A stretch of 64,000 bases of DNA from JBDXHU01 sp039989475 (lineage in GTDB: Bacteria > Pseudomonadota > Gammaproteobacteria > Pseudomonadales > Halieaceae): positions 372,001 to 436,000 of the forward strand of contig JBDXHU010000002.1 of NCBI GenBank assembly GCA_039989475.1, written 5' to 3'. Position numbers and translations under genes: made by a program. The notes beneath the pieces are model-generated. The model did no database searches and had not been told where the DNA came from. It saw only the letters and a list, made by a program, of their open reading frames with translations. Positions 1 to 7,844 of the stretch are shown piece after piece (positions within the stretch are counted from its first letter, which is position 1; the number at the start of each line of letters is the position of its first letter).

Positions 1-75
1 ATGTTCACCTTTGTGGTCAATACGGCGGCGGAAATAGTCCGCCAGCGACTGCGGGTTAAGTACGGATCTCTCTGA
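1..75 (+). CDS. pstC: PstC, phosphate ABC transporter permease, C-terminal end only
   Basis: An open frame enters the window at base 1 and stops with TGA at 73-75. Only the last 24 residues are visible; they end in a basic tail (RQRLRVKYGSL) like that which follows the last membrane helix of ABC permeases. The stop shares one base with the pstA start (TGATG), the usual sign of a translationally coupled pstC-pstA pair. The identity rests on position before pstA and pstB, not on the short sequence itself. The in-frame ATG at base 1 is most likely an internal methionine. Confidence 0.7.
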   Translation: MFTFVVNTAAEIVRQRLRVKYGSL

Positions 76-1784
76 TGACCAGCGAAAAATCAAAATCACT
101 GTATCTGCAGCAACGCAGCAGCCTGCTGGACTGGGGCCGTAGCGGTGAACCCATGATCTGGATTAATGCCGCCGCCGTCAGTCTCAGTGTGATCGCCGTG
201 CTGGGTTTGCTGTTGCTGCTGGCGATTCGTGGCTTCGGGCACTTCTGGCCAGCTGATGTACTGCGCAGCGAGGTGATATCCGGCGAAGAATCACGCAGTA
301 TTCTGGGTGAACGTGTCGAGCAGCAGCAGGTGAGTGGTGATCAGCTGCGCAGTGCCGGCATCAGCCTGGTGGGCCCTGGGCCGTTTTACTCGCGCACATT
401 GTTCAAGCAGGGCAACAGGGATTTTCTCGGCGCTGATTTTGTCTGGCTGCTGGAAGAGCAGTTGCATGAGCAAAGTTTCCCCGACGATGTAATGGTGATC
501 GAACGCCTGGAATGGGGCAACTTCTACGGCGAACTGCAGCAGGTGTTACATGATGGTGTCGTGCTGGCGGATAGCGCTGAGGGCAAAGCAGAAGTCTGGG
601 AAATATTTCAGCAACGCATTAACCTTGCGCTGGAGCTGCGGGAACAGATACACCAGTTAGAGCGGGTGGACATAGGACATATTAACTACGATATGGAGCG
701 GCTGCGCCTGCGTGAGCGGGGCTACCAACTGCGCGATGAATTATCGACGGCCGCACAGGCCGAGCTGGCCGCCCAGCGGGCTGAACTGGATATCGAATAC
801 AAGGCCTTGCAGGGGCAGTTAGCTGCGCTCTATACCGAACTAAATCGCGATAGCTATGTAGCGCTGTTGGCTGACGGTCGCGCGGTTACCTTGCCTGTTG
901 CCAAAATTGTGCGGGCCTTCCAGCCCAATGCAATGGGTCAGCCGCAGAAGGTCGGCCACTACTTTTCCAAGCTCTGGGAATTCCTCTCCACCGAGCCGCG
1001 GGAGGCGAATACCGAGGGCGGTATCTTCCCGGCCATGTTTGGCACGGTCATGATGGTCCTTTTGATGTCTGTCATGGTTACGCCATTCGGTGTGTTGGCC
1101 GCGGTGTACCTGCGCGAATACGCGCACCAGGGCCTGATGACCAGAACGGTGCGGGTGGCGGTCAACAACCTGGCCGGCGTGCCTTCGATCGTCTACGGCG
1201 TGTTCGGGCTCGGGTTTTTCGTCTATTTCTTCGGCGGTGAGTTGGACGCACTGTTTTTCCCGGAAGCATTGCCACGCCCGACCTTCGGTACCCCCGGGCT
1301 CATGTGGGCCTCGCTGACGCTGGCTTTGTTGACATTGCCGGTGGTGATTGTGGCGACAGAAGAAGGACTCTCGCGGATTCCACGCGCATTGCGCGAGGGC
1401 AGCCTGGCTCTCGGCGCCACCCGGGCGGAAACGCTGTGGCGAGTAGTGCTGCCCATGGCCAGTCCGGCGATGATGACCGGGCTGATCCTTGCGGTAGCGC
1501 GTGCAGCGGGTGAGGTCGCGCCGCTAATGCTGGTAGGCGTGGTGAAGCTGGCCCCAAGCTTGCCGGTGGACGGCAACTATCCTTACCTGCACCTGGATCA
1601 AAAATTTATGCATCTGGGCTTCCACATTTACGATGTGGGCTTCCAGAGTCCGAATGTGGAAGCGGCCAGGCCGCTGGTATACGCAACTGCGTTACTGCTG
1701 GTATTGATCATCGCCCTGCTGAATTTTGCGGCCGTGGCCTTGCGCAATCGACTGCGGGAACGTTATAAGTCACTTGATGCCTGA
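75..1784 (+). CDS. pstA: PstA, long-form phosphate ABC transporter inner-membrane permease
   Basis: With PstC it forms the membrane channel of the high-affinity phosphate importer. The protein has 569 residues against roughly 280-300 in E. coli. Residues about 28-52 form a first membrane helix. A long hydrophilic part (about 60-310) follows, with a heptad-like, Glu/Gln/Arg-rich segment near 190-265 that looks like coiled coil. The canonical permease domain fills about 320-569 and carries the cytoplasmic EAA loop (EGSLALGATRAETLW). It starts in the pstC stop (TGATG), and pstB follows after a short gap. The long form is, to my knowledge, common in marine gammaproteobacteria; the role of the extension is unknown. 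The operon is expected to be under PhoB, but its promoter lies outside the window. Confidence 0.95.
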   Translation: MTSEKSKSLYLQQRSSLLDWGRSGEPMIWINAAAVSLSVIAVLGLLLLLAIRGFGHFWPADVLRSEVISGEESRSILGERVEQQQVSGDQLRSAGISLVGPGPFYSRTLFKQGNRDFLGADFVWLLEEQLHEQSFPDDVMVIERLEWGNFYGELQQVLHDGVVLADSAEGKAEVWEIFQQRINLALELREQIHQLERVDIGHINYDMERLRLRERGYQLRDELSTAAQAELAAQRAELDIEYKALQGQLAALYTELNRDSYVALLADGRAVTLPVAKIVRAFQPNAMGQPQKVGHYFSKLWEFLSTEPREANTEGGIFPAMFGTVMMVLLMSVMVTPFGVLAAVYLREYAHQGLMTRTVRVAVNNLAGVPSIVYGVFGLGFFVYFFGGELDALFFPEALPRPTFGTPGLMWASLTLALLTLPVVIVATEEGLSRIPRALREGSLALGATRAETLWRVVLPMASPAMMTGLILAVARAAGEVAPLMLVGVVKLAPSLPVDGNYPYLHLDQKFMHLGFHIYDVGFQSPNVEAARPLVYATALLLVLIIALLNFAAVALRNRLRERYKSLDA

Positions 1785-1807
1785 AGTGGAAAGCCTTAGG
1801 AATGAAT

Positions 1808-2629
1808 ATGCAGACACATGCCATTGATATCGAAGCACTCGGACGCAAGCCTTCCGCGCCCAACACGGGCGCAGACCCGGCGATCAAGGTAGACGACCTG
1901 AACCTGTTCTACGCAGGCAGCAAGCAGGCCTTGTTCGATATCAAGCTGGATATTCCAAAACAGCGGGTCACCGCGTTCATCGGACCCAGTGGCTGTGGTA
2001 AATCCAGTTTGCTGCGTTGTTTCAACCGCATGAACGACCTGGTCGACGGCTGTCGGGTAGGCGGCAAAGTGCTGTTGGAAGGGGATAACATCTACGACAG
2101 CAGGGTTGATGTGTCCAGCCTGCGGCGACGGGTGGGCATGGTGTTCCAGAAACCCAATCCTTTCCCCAAGTCCATTTATGAAAACGTTGCCTACGGTTTG
2201 CGCATACAGGGCATCAACAAGAAGAGGGTGCTGGACGAGGTGGTGGAAAAGTCATTGCAGGCTTCGGCACTGTGGGACGAGGTGAAGGACCGGCTGGATG
2301 ACAGCGCCCTGGGCCTGTCCGGCGGCCAGCAACAGCGGCTGGTAATCGCACGCACCATCGCAGTAGAGCCCGAGGTAGTGCTGCTGGACGAGCCGGCCTC
2401 CGCCCTGGACCCGATCTCGACCCTGAAAATCGAAGAATTAATATACGAATTGAAGTCGCGCTACACCATTGTCATCGTGACCCACAATATGCAGCAGGCG
2501 GCGCGGGTGTCGGATATGACGGCCTTCATGTACATGGGCAAGCTGATAGAATTTGATGATACCGATAAGTTGTTTACCAACCCTGCTGAGAAGCAAACAG
2601 AAGACTATATAACCGGCCGCTACGGCTAG
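1808..2629 (+). CDS. pstB: PstB, phosphate ABC transporter ATP-binding protein
   Basis: This is the cytoplasmic ATPase that powers PstCA. Visible motifs are Walker A (GPSGCGKSS), the Q-loop region (VGMVFQKPNPFPKS), the ABC signature (LSGGQQQRL), Walker B (VLLDEPASALDP) and the switch His (VTHNM). All are typical of PstB, and the length (273 residues) is near the family norm. I prefer the ATG at 1808 because AGG at 1798-1800 lies seven bases upstream. An ATG at 1802 is in frame but too close to that site. The gene sits between pstA and phoU in the standard order. Confidence 0.96.
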   Translation: MQTHAIDIEALGRKPSAPNTGADPAIKVDDLNLFYAGSKQALFDIKLDIPKQRVTAFIGPSGCGKSSLLRCFNRMNDLVDGCRVGGKVLLEGDNIYDSRVDVSSLRRRVGMVFQKPNPFPKSIYENVAYGLRIQGINKKRVLDEVVEKSLQASALWDEVKDRLDDSALGLSGGQQQRLVIARTIAVEPEVVLLDEPASALDPISTLKIEELIYELKSRYTIVIVTHNMQQAARVSDMTAFMYMGKLIEFDDTDKLFTNPAEKQTEDYITGRYG

Positions 2630-2646
2630 TTAAACGGGGGCGAACC

Positions 2647-3366
2647 TTGGAAAAGAATGCTTACAAGCAACACATCTCGGAGCAGTTCAACACGGAGTTG
2701 GACGGCGTCAAAACGCGCATGCTGGAAATGGGCGGCGTCGTGGAGCAACAAATTGCCGCGGCAGTCAGCTCACTGGTGGCCACCGAAAGCGGCGAAGCCG
2801 AATTGGTGGTAGCCAGGGATGATGAGGTCAATGCACTCGAGGTCGAAATCGAGGAAGAGTGCTCGCGTATCCTGGCGCGGCGACAGCCGGCCGCCAGTGA
2901 CCTGCGACTGATCCTGGCTATCAACAAGGTGATTACCGATCTCGAGCGTATTGGGGATGAGGCCGCCAAGATCGCCCGCCAGGCTATCAACCTCAGCGAG
3001 GAGGGTGTTTCGCCCAGTGGTTATGTTGAAATGCGGCATATCGGCCAGCATGTGATCGCCATGCTGCGCAACTCGCTGGATGCATTTGCCCGGCTGGATG
3101 TGGAGGCTGCGGTCAATGTTGCCCTGGAAGACACTGTGGTAGACCAGGAGTATGCAAACGCCATGCGCTCGCTGTTGACCTACATGATGGAAGATCCCAG
3201 GGTCATTGGCTCGGTGATCAATGAAATGTGGGCCCTGCGCTCACTGGAGCGCATAGGTGATCACGCCAGCAATATTGCCGAACACGTCATCTACCTGGTC
3301 AAGGGCCTGAATGTGCGCCACGTTGAGGTTGACGAGATCATTGCCCGCCTGGAAGAACACCACTAG
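2647..3366 (+). CDS. phoU: PhoU, phosphate-uptake and Pho-signalling regulator
   Basis: PhoU couples the Pst transporter to the PhoR sensor kinase and represses the Pho regulon when phosphate is plentiful. The 239-residue protein has the two three-helix-bundle repeats of the family. The metal-binding-type acidic motifs are visible (ITDLERIGDEAAKIA near 100 and RSLERIGDHASNIAEH near 200). The best start is a TTG at 2647 behind a G-rich stretch (GGGGGCG) ending seven bases before it; no ATG lies near the conserved N-terminus. It is the last gene of the pst operon: a strong hairpin terminator follows. Confidence 0.95.
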   Translation: MEKNAYKQHISEQFNTELDGVKTRMLEMGGVVEQQIAAAVSSLVATESGEAELVVARDDEVNALEVEIEEECSRILARRQPAASDLRLILAINKVITDLERIGDEAAKIARQAINLSEEGVSPSGYVEMRHIGQHVIAMLRNSLDAFARLDVEAAVNVALEDTVVDQEYANAMRSLLTYMMEDPRVIGSVINEMWALRSLERIGDHASNIAEHVIYLVKGLNVRHVEVDEIIARLEEHH

Positions 3367-3387
3367 CTATCGATTTTCACTGAGCAT

Positions 3388-3417
3388 AAAAAAAGGCCTG
3401 CTTACGGGCCTTTTTTT
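3388..3417 (+). terminator. Rho-independent terminator of the pst-phoU operon
   Basis: An A7 run and GGCC are mirrored by GGCC and a T7 run around a short loop, 20 bases after the phoU stop. The GC core is only four pairs but is extended by A:U pairs, and the T7 tract is complete. The symmetry would also allow function on the other strand. It separates phoU from the independently regulated porin. Confidence 0.85.
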
Positions 3418-3458
3418 ATTCACCTGTCATGTAGCCAGCTACTAACTTTAGCGGCATA

Positions 3459-3476
3459 TTTTCATAATTCTGTCAC
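3459..3476 (+). promoter_or_regulatory. Putative PhoB-binding Pho box upstream of the porin
   Basis: The 18 bases TTTTCATAATTCTGTCAC match the E. coli Pho box (two CTGTCAT-like 7-mers separated by four A/T-rich bases) at 15 of 18 positions by my count. The second half site is CTGTCAC. A further lone CTGTCAT half site lies at 3424-3430. The box sits about 80 bases before the porin start, between the phoU terminator and the gene. This suggests phosphate-starvation control of the porin separate from pst-phoU read-through. Confidence 0.7.
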
Positions 3477-3558
3477 ATGGCGAACATAGAATTATCAACA
3501 AAGCGGCAATCTGTGTTGCCTGAAACCACTGGGGTGTACCACGATGGGGAGATCACTC

Positions 3559-4824
3559 ATGAAGATTCAATCACTCACTGCAGTACTGCTTGGATTATTG
3601 CTGTCACTGCCGCTGCAGGCGGCTGTCAGCGATGCCGAGTTTGCGCAAATGCAGGCGCAACTTGCCGCTCTGGCACAGCGCCTCAATTCTCTGGAAGCAG
3701 AGAATAGTCAGCTCAAGGCGAGCAGCGCACAAACCATTAAAGATGTGGCTGTTACGCGCGAGCAGGTGGCCAGGGTCGGTTCCGGCAAGAAAGCCGCCAG
3801 TTGGACCAACAACATCAAGTGGAAAGGGGATTTCCGCTATCGCTATGAAAATATCGATGAAGAGAACAAGGATGATCGCGATCGTAACCGGATTCGCGCC
3901 CGCGCAGCCCTGATTGCGAAGCTGCCGGATGATGTCGAAGTGGGCCTGGGCCTGGCATCAGGTGGTGATGATCCGGTATCAACCAACCAGACACTGGGTG
4001 GCGGCGCCTCCACCAAGGATATTCGCCTGGACCTGGCCTACGCCAATTGGCAAGCCATGGAAGGTCTCAACCTGCTTGGCGGCAAGTTCAAGAATGTCTG
4101 GTACCGCCCGCAAAAGAGCGGGCTCATTTTCGATGCCGACTTCAACCCTGAAGGTGTAGGCCTGGTCTACAAGAAGGACTGGTTTTTCGCCAACCTGGCG
4201 GGTACCTGGCTGGAGAGCGACACCAAGGGAGAAAACGACTCCTACTCATGGGGCGCGCAGGCGGGTTACAAGGGCCAGCTGGCGGGTGCAAAAGTCACAT
4301 TCGGCGGTGCTTATTATAACTTCGATACCGAGGGTAAGAGTCCCTTCCACGGTGACGTCGATGACTTCTTCGGCAACAGCTTTAGCTGTTCCGACCCGAA
4401 CGACCTGAGCACTTGCGTTTATGCCAATGATTACAACATTATCCAGGGCTTTGCCGATGTTTCGATGACTGTCGCCGATATGCCGGTGAAGGTATTTGTC
4501 GATTACGTGGTTAATGATGATGCTGACGACAATGATACCGGCTACATCGCGGGTATCCAGTTGGGCAAGGCCAGTGGAGCCGGTTCCTGGCAGCTGGCCT
4601 ATTCCTATGAAGACCTCGAGGCGGATGCCGTGCTCGGTCTGCTCACCGACTCAGACTTCGCTGGCGGTGGTACTGACGCCAAGGGGCACATCATCAAGGG
4701 TGCCTATGCGATCAACAAGAAATGGAAACTCGGTATGACCTACTTCATCAATGAGATCGACGAGAACGCGGGCAACAAGCATGACTACGACCGCATCCAG
4801 ATCGACACCCAGTTCAAGTATTAA
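3559..4824 (+). CDS. Outer-membrane porin with N-terminal coiled coil, probably phosphate-starvation inducible
   Basis: The ATG at 3559 has GGGGAG seven bases upstream and begins a clean signal peptide (about 22 residues, ending LQAA). A short coiled coil (about 25-60, regularly spaced leucines) is followed by alternating aromatic and polar strands from about residue 85 and a final residue pair KY. This fits a trimeric beta-barrel porin with a periplasmic coiled coil; 421 residues is a normal size. It resembles the putative-porin family Porin_5. The Pho box and adjacent pst operon suggest phosphate or polyphosphate passage, by analogy with OprP/OprO. Substrate selectivity cannot be read from the sequence. 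An upstream in-frame ATG (3544) would spoil the signal peptide. Its stop overlaps that of the convergent DUF47 gene. Confidence 0.85.
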   Translation: MKIQSLTAVLLGLLLSLPLQAAVSDAEFAQMQAQLAALAQRLNSLEAENSQLKASSAQTIKDVAVTREQVARVGSGKKAASWTNNIKWKGDFRYRYENIDEENKDDRDRNRIRARAALIAKLPDDVEVGLGLASGGDDPVSTNQTLGGGASTKDIRLDLAYANWQAMEGLNLLGGKFKNVWYRPQKSGLIFDADFNPEGVGLVYKKDWFFANLAGTWLESDTKGENDSYSWGAQAGYKGQLAGAKVTFGGAYYNFDTEGKSPFHGDVDDFFGNSFSCSDPNDLSTCVYANDYNIIQGFADVSMTVADMPVKVFVDYVVNDDADDNDTGYIAGIQLGKASGAGSWQLAYSYEDLEADAVLGLLTDSDFAGGGTDAKGHIIKGAYAINKKWKLGMTYFINEIDENAGNKHDYDRIQIDTQFKY

Positions 4825-5498
4825 ATCGTAACGAGGATTTGTAGCCGGTTACCTGTTCGCTCAGCGTAATCGGCTATTTCTCCAATCAGTTCGATTATCT
4901 TGTAGAGAAACATCACTTCCACCGGGGGCAGCTTGTCCTCCATCTTGAATAGCGTCGCTCGCAGCTTGATCTGTTGCTTGTCGGTGCGCTTTTCCAGTTT
5001 TCCGATCTCGGCAATCATGCTGTCAACCAGGCCAACCTCACGCCGGCTGAAACCTACCTCGAACACTTCATCCAGGGTGTTGATCGCCTCCAGGGATTGG
5101 TGGCAGACCGCCAGTACCGCAGCACAGTAATCCTGGATCAGCGGGAACAGCTTCTCCGGAAACTGCATTTTGCGTCCCAGCATCAGGCCGGCGATGTCCT
5201 TGCTTAAATTGGCTATCCGGTCCTGGGTGGTTACCAACTGCAGTACATCACTGCGGGAGACCGGCATAAACAGTCGCTTGGGTATGTGGGTTCGGACAGA
5301 GTGCTTGAGATCATCAGACTCACGTTCAAGCTTAACAATGCTCTTCTGGGCAGCTTTAGCTGCCTCCCAGTCACCGGCTTGCGCCGCTTCCAGGAATGCG
5401 GGCAGCGCCTCGGCTGTCTCCAGCACTTTTTCCATGTGTTCCTGTATCGGACGAACCGGCGATTTGGCGAATACGTCCACCAGTGGATTGCGAACCAC
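4821..5498 (-). CDS. PhoU-like DUF47 / TIGR00153 family protein
   Basis: The 225-residue all-helical protein has the opening typical of the DUF47 family (AKSPVRPIQEHMEKV), which is distantly related to PhoU and usually encoded beside a Pit-type phosphate transporter. No pit gene is visible here; the neighbour is the Pho-box porin, with which it ends convergently by sharing the palindrome TTAA. The start is a GTG at 5498, supported by AGGAGA seven bases upstream on the minus strand. A cytoplasmic regulatory role in phosphate transport is inference from family and context. Hundreds of homologues should exist, so the family call is firm while the function is not. Confidence 0.88.
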   Translation of the reverse strand: MVRNPLVDVFAKSPVRPIQEHMEKVLETAEALPAFLEAAQAGDWEAAKAAQKSIVKLERESDDLKHSVRTHIPKRLFMPVSRSDVLQLVTTQDRIANLSKDIAGLMLGRKMQFPEKLFPLIQDYCAAVLAVCHQSLEAINTLDEVFEVGFSRREVGLVDSMIAEIGKLEKRTDKQQIKLRATLFKMEDKLPPVEVMFLYKIIELIGEIADYAERTGNRLQILVTI

Positions 5499-5636
5499 GC
5501 GCTTTCTCCTAAATAAAGTCTGTCGTGAGTATAAGAGCAGAACCCCGAGAGAGGAAGTGTGGAGTGAGGCCTGCGGTTAGCGTCGTGTGCTCGCAGCCAG
5601 TAGAATATGCCGCTGATTGAGTAAGGAAAACAGCTG

Positions 5637-6698
5637 ATGTCCCGTTTCTGGAGCCCGCAGATTGCCGAGTTGTCACCCTATGTTCCGGGTGAGCAGCCGC
5701 AGTCACGGAACTTGATAAAGCTCAACACCAATGAAATGCCTTTTGGCCCTTCGCCGCGGGCGCTTGAGGCTATCAGCGCCTGCGCCGACGACAGCCTGCG
5801 TCTTTACCCGGACCCGGCAAGCACGCGGCTGTGCAAGGCCTTCGCCGATGTCCAGGGTATCAGGGCCTCCCAGGTGTTTGTCGGGAATGGTTCCGACGAG
5901 GTGCTGGCGCATACCTTTCGGGCCCTGTTCCAACCGACAGCGCCGCTGCTGTTTCCCGACATCAGCTACAGTTTTTACCCGGTATATGCGCGTTTTTTCG
6001 ATCTGAATTACCAAACCGTGCCACTGAACGCCGATTTCGAGGTAGAACTGGCCGACTATCACCGTGAAAATGGGGGCATCATTTTCCCCAACCCGAATGC
6101 GCCTACCGGCATTCTCACGCCGCTGTCCCGGATAGCGGCGCTGCTGGCAGATAATCCGGACACGGTGGTGGTTGTGGACGAGGCCTATGTCGACTTTGGC
6201 GGCGAGTCCGCCACTGCGCTGATCGCCGATTATCCCAACCTTTTGGTCGTGCAAACCCTGTCGAAATCCAGGGCCCTGGCGGGCTTGAGGGTGGGCGCAG
6301 CGTTTGGCCATGAGGACCTGATCGAAGGGCTGTCACGGGTCAAGAACAGCTTCAATTCCTATCCGCTGGGGCGACTATCCGAGGCCGGAGCGGTTGCGGC
6401 ACTAGAGGATGCAGACTGGTTTGAGCGCAGCCGGACCATGGTGATAAGAAACCGGGAGATGCTGAGCAAGGGTTTAGGGGGGCTGGGCTTTGAGGTGCTG
6501 CCCTCGGCGGCCAATTTCGTGTTCGCCCGCCATCCCTCGGAACCGGCACTGGAGCTACAATCAGCCTTGCGCCAGCGGGATATCATCGTGCGCCATTTTA
6601 GCCAGGCCCGCATCGACCAGTTTCTGCGTATCAGCGTAGGTACCGAAGAGCATTGCGCCGCATTATTGGAAGCATTGCAGGAGATTATCGCCGGCTAG
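5637..6698 (+). CDS. hisC: Histidinol-phosphate aminotransferase HisC
   Basis: This PLP enzyme of fold type I converts imidazole-acetol phosphate and glutamate to histidinol phosphate in histidine synthesis. Visible signatures are the substrate-arm sequence LIKLNTNEMPFGPSP, FVGNGSDEVLAH, the NPNAPTG motif that contacts PLP, VVVDEAYVDFGG, and the PLP lysine in LSKSRALAGLRVG. The C-terminal Arg region is FLRISVGTEEH. The length, 353 residues, is normal. It stands alone, not in a his operon, which is common in pseudomonad relatives. The start at 5637 has GGAAAA about six bases upstream. Confidence 0.95.
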   Translation: MSRFWSPQIAELSPYVPGEQPQSRNLIKLNTNEMPFGPSPRALEAISACADDSLRLYPDPASTRLCKAFADVQGIRASQVFVGNGSDEVLAHTFRALFQPTAPLLFPDISYSFYPVYARFFDLNYQTVPLNADFEVELADYHRENGGIIFPNPNAPTGILTPLSRIAALLADNPDTVVVVDEAYVDFGGESATALIADYPNLLVVQTLSKSRALAGLRVGAAFGHEDLIEGLSRVKNSFNSYPLGRLSEAGAVAALEDADWFERSRTMVIRNREMLSKGLGGLGFEVLPSAANFVFARHPSEPALELQSALRQRDIIVRHFSQARIDQFLRISVGTEEHCAALLEALQEIIAG

Positions 6699-6720
6699 AA
6701 GCGAGCGTAGGGTTCAATGA

Positions 6721-7842
6721 TCAACGCTTGCGCAGGATGATACTGCCGATACTGTAACCGGCGCCGAAGGAACACAGGACGCCGATATCACCGCTGGCAA
6801 AATCGGCACGATGCTTGTGAAAGGCGATTACCGAGCCGGCTGAGCTGGTGTTGGCATATTCGTCGAGGATCGTCGGGGCCTCATCCGCCGTGGCTTCGCG
6901 GCCCAGTACCCGCTTACTGATAAGCTGGTTCATGCTCAGGTTGGCCTGGTGCAACCACATGCGTTTCAGCTGGTCCCTGTTCATGCCCAGGCTGTCCAGA
7001 TGGTCGGTGATAAGCGCGGCCACCATGGGGCAGACTTCCTTGAACACCTTGCGTCCATTCTGGCGGAACAATTTGTCTGCTTTGCCGATGCCACTTTCGT
7101 CGCCGCGGTTCAGGAAACCAAAATTGTTGCGAATATTGTTGGAATATTGCGTTTTCAGGCGACTGCCGAGAATTTCGAACTGTTCATCCGAGCTGGCGCT
7201 GTCAGCGCGCTCAACCACGATCGCCGTGCATACATCACCAAAAATGAAATGGGCGTCGCGATCGCGAAAATTGAGGTGGCCACTGCAAATTTCAGGGTTC
7301 ACAACCAATACGCAGTCGGCGCTGCCATTGGCGATAGCGTCCTTCGCTGCCTGAATACCAAAGGTGGCGGAAGAGCAGGCGACGTTCATATCGTAGCCCC
7401 AGCCATCGATGCCCAGGGCGGCCTGTAGCTCTACGGCCATGGCCGGGTAGGCCCGCTGCAGGTTGGAGCAGGCGACCAGTACGGCGTCGATGTCTGCTGC
7501 CGTCTTACCTGCGCTCTGCATGGCCTGGGTGGCAGCGATAACCCCAATTTCGCACTGCAGGGAGTCCTCTTCATTAGGCCGGTCCGGAATCCGGGGCGCC
7601 ATGCGCTGGGGATCTAAAACCCCATCCTTGTTAATGACATAGCGGCTCTTGATGCCGGATGCCTTCTCGATAAATTCCGCCGAGGAGTGTGTTAGAGCGG
7701 GCATGTCGCCGGCCTCGATGGCGGCGGCATTTTCGCTGTTGTGCAGGTCGACGAAACTATTGAAGGATTCTACCAGTTCGGCATTGCTGATCGACTGGGC
7801 CGGAGTAAACAGGCCAGTGCCGCTAATGACTATGTCAGTCAT
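6721..7842 (-). CDS. KAS III-like beta-ketoacyl synthase encoded behind gltA
   Basis: The 373-residue thiolase-fold protein keeps the KAS III catalytic triad: Cys156 (NVACSSATFG), His298 (WLHQANLSMN) and Asn331 (ANTSSAGSV). The GSIILRKR end is also typical. It is longer than FabH (about 317), with an insertion between residues 30 and 100, and resembles the Pseudomonas PA3286-type enzyme that condenses medium-chain acyl-CoA with malonyl-ACP. A role in feeding beta-oxidation products into fatty-acid synthesis is inference from that resemblance. Its ATG lies two bases after the gltA stop, so the two genes are surely co-transcribed. It is not likely to be the primary fabH, which normally sits in the fab cluster. 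Confidence 0.85.
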   Translation of the reverse strand: MTDIVISGTGLFTPAQSISNAELVESFNSFVDLHNSENAAAIEAGDMPALTHSSAEFIEKASGIKSRYVINKDGVLDPQRMAPRIPDRPNEEDSLQCEIGVIAATQAMQSAGKTAADIDAVLVACSNLQRAYPAMAVELQAALGIDGWGYDMNVACSSATFGIQAAKDAIANGSADCVLVVNPEICSGHLNFRDRDAHFIFGDVCTAIVVERADSASSDEQFEILGSRLKTQYSNNIRNNFGFLNRGDESGIGKADKLFRQNGRKVFKEVCPMVAALITDHLDSLGMNRDQLKRMWLHQANLSMNQLISKRVLGREATADEAPTILDEYANTSSAGSVIAFHKHRADFASGDIGVLCSFGAGYSIGSIILRKR

Positions 7843-7844
7843 GA

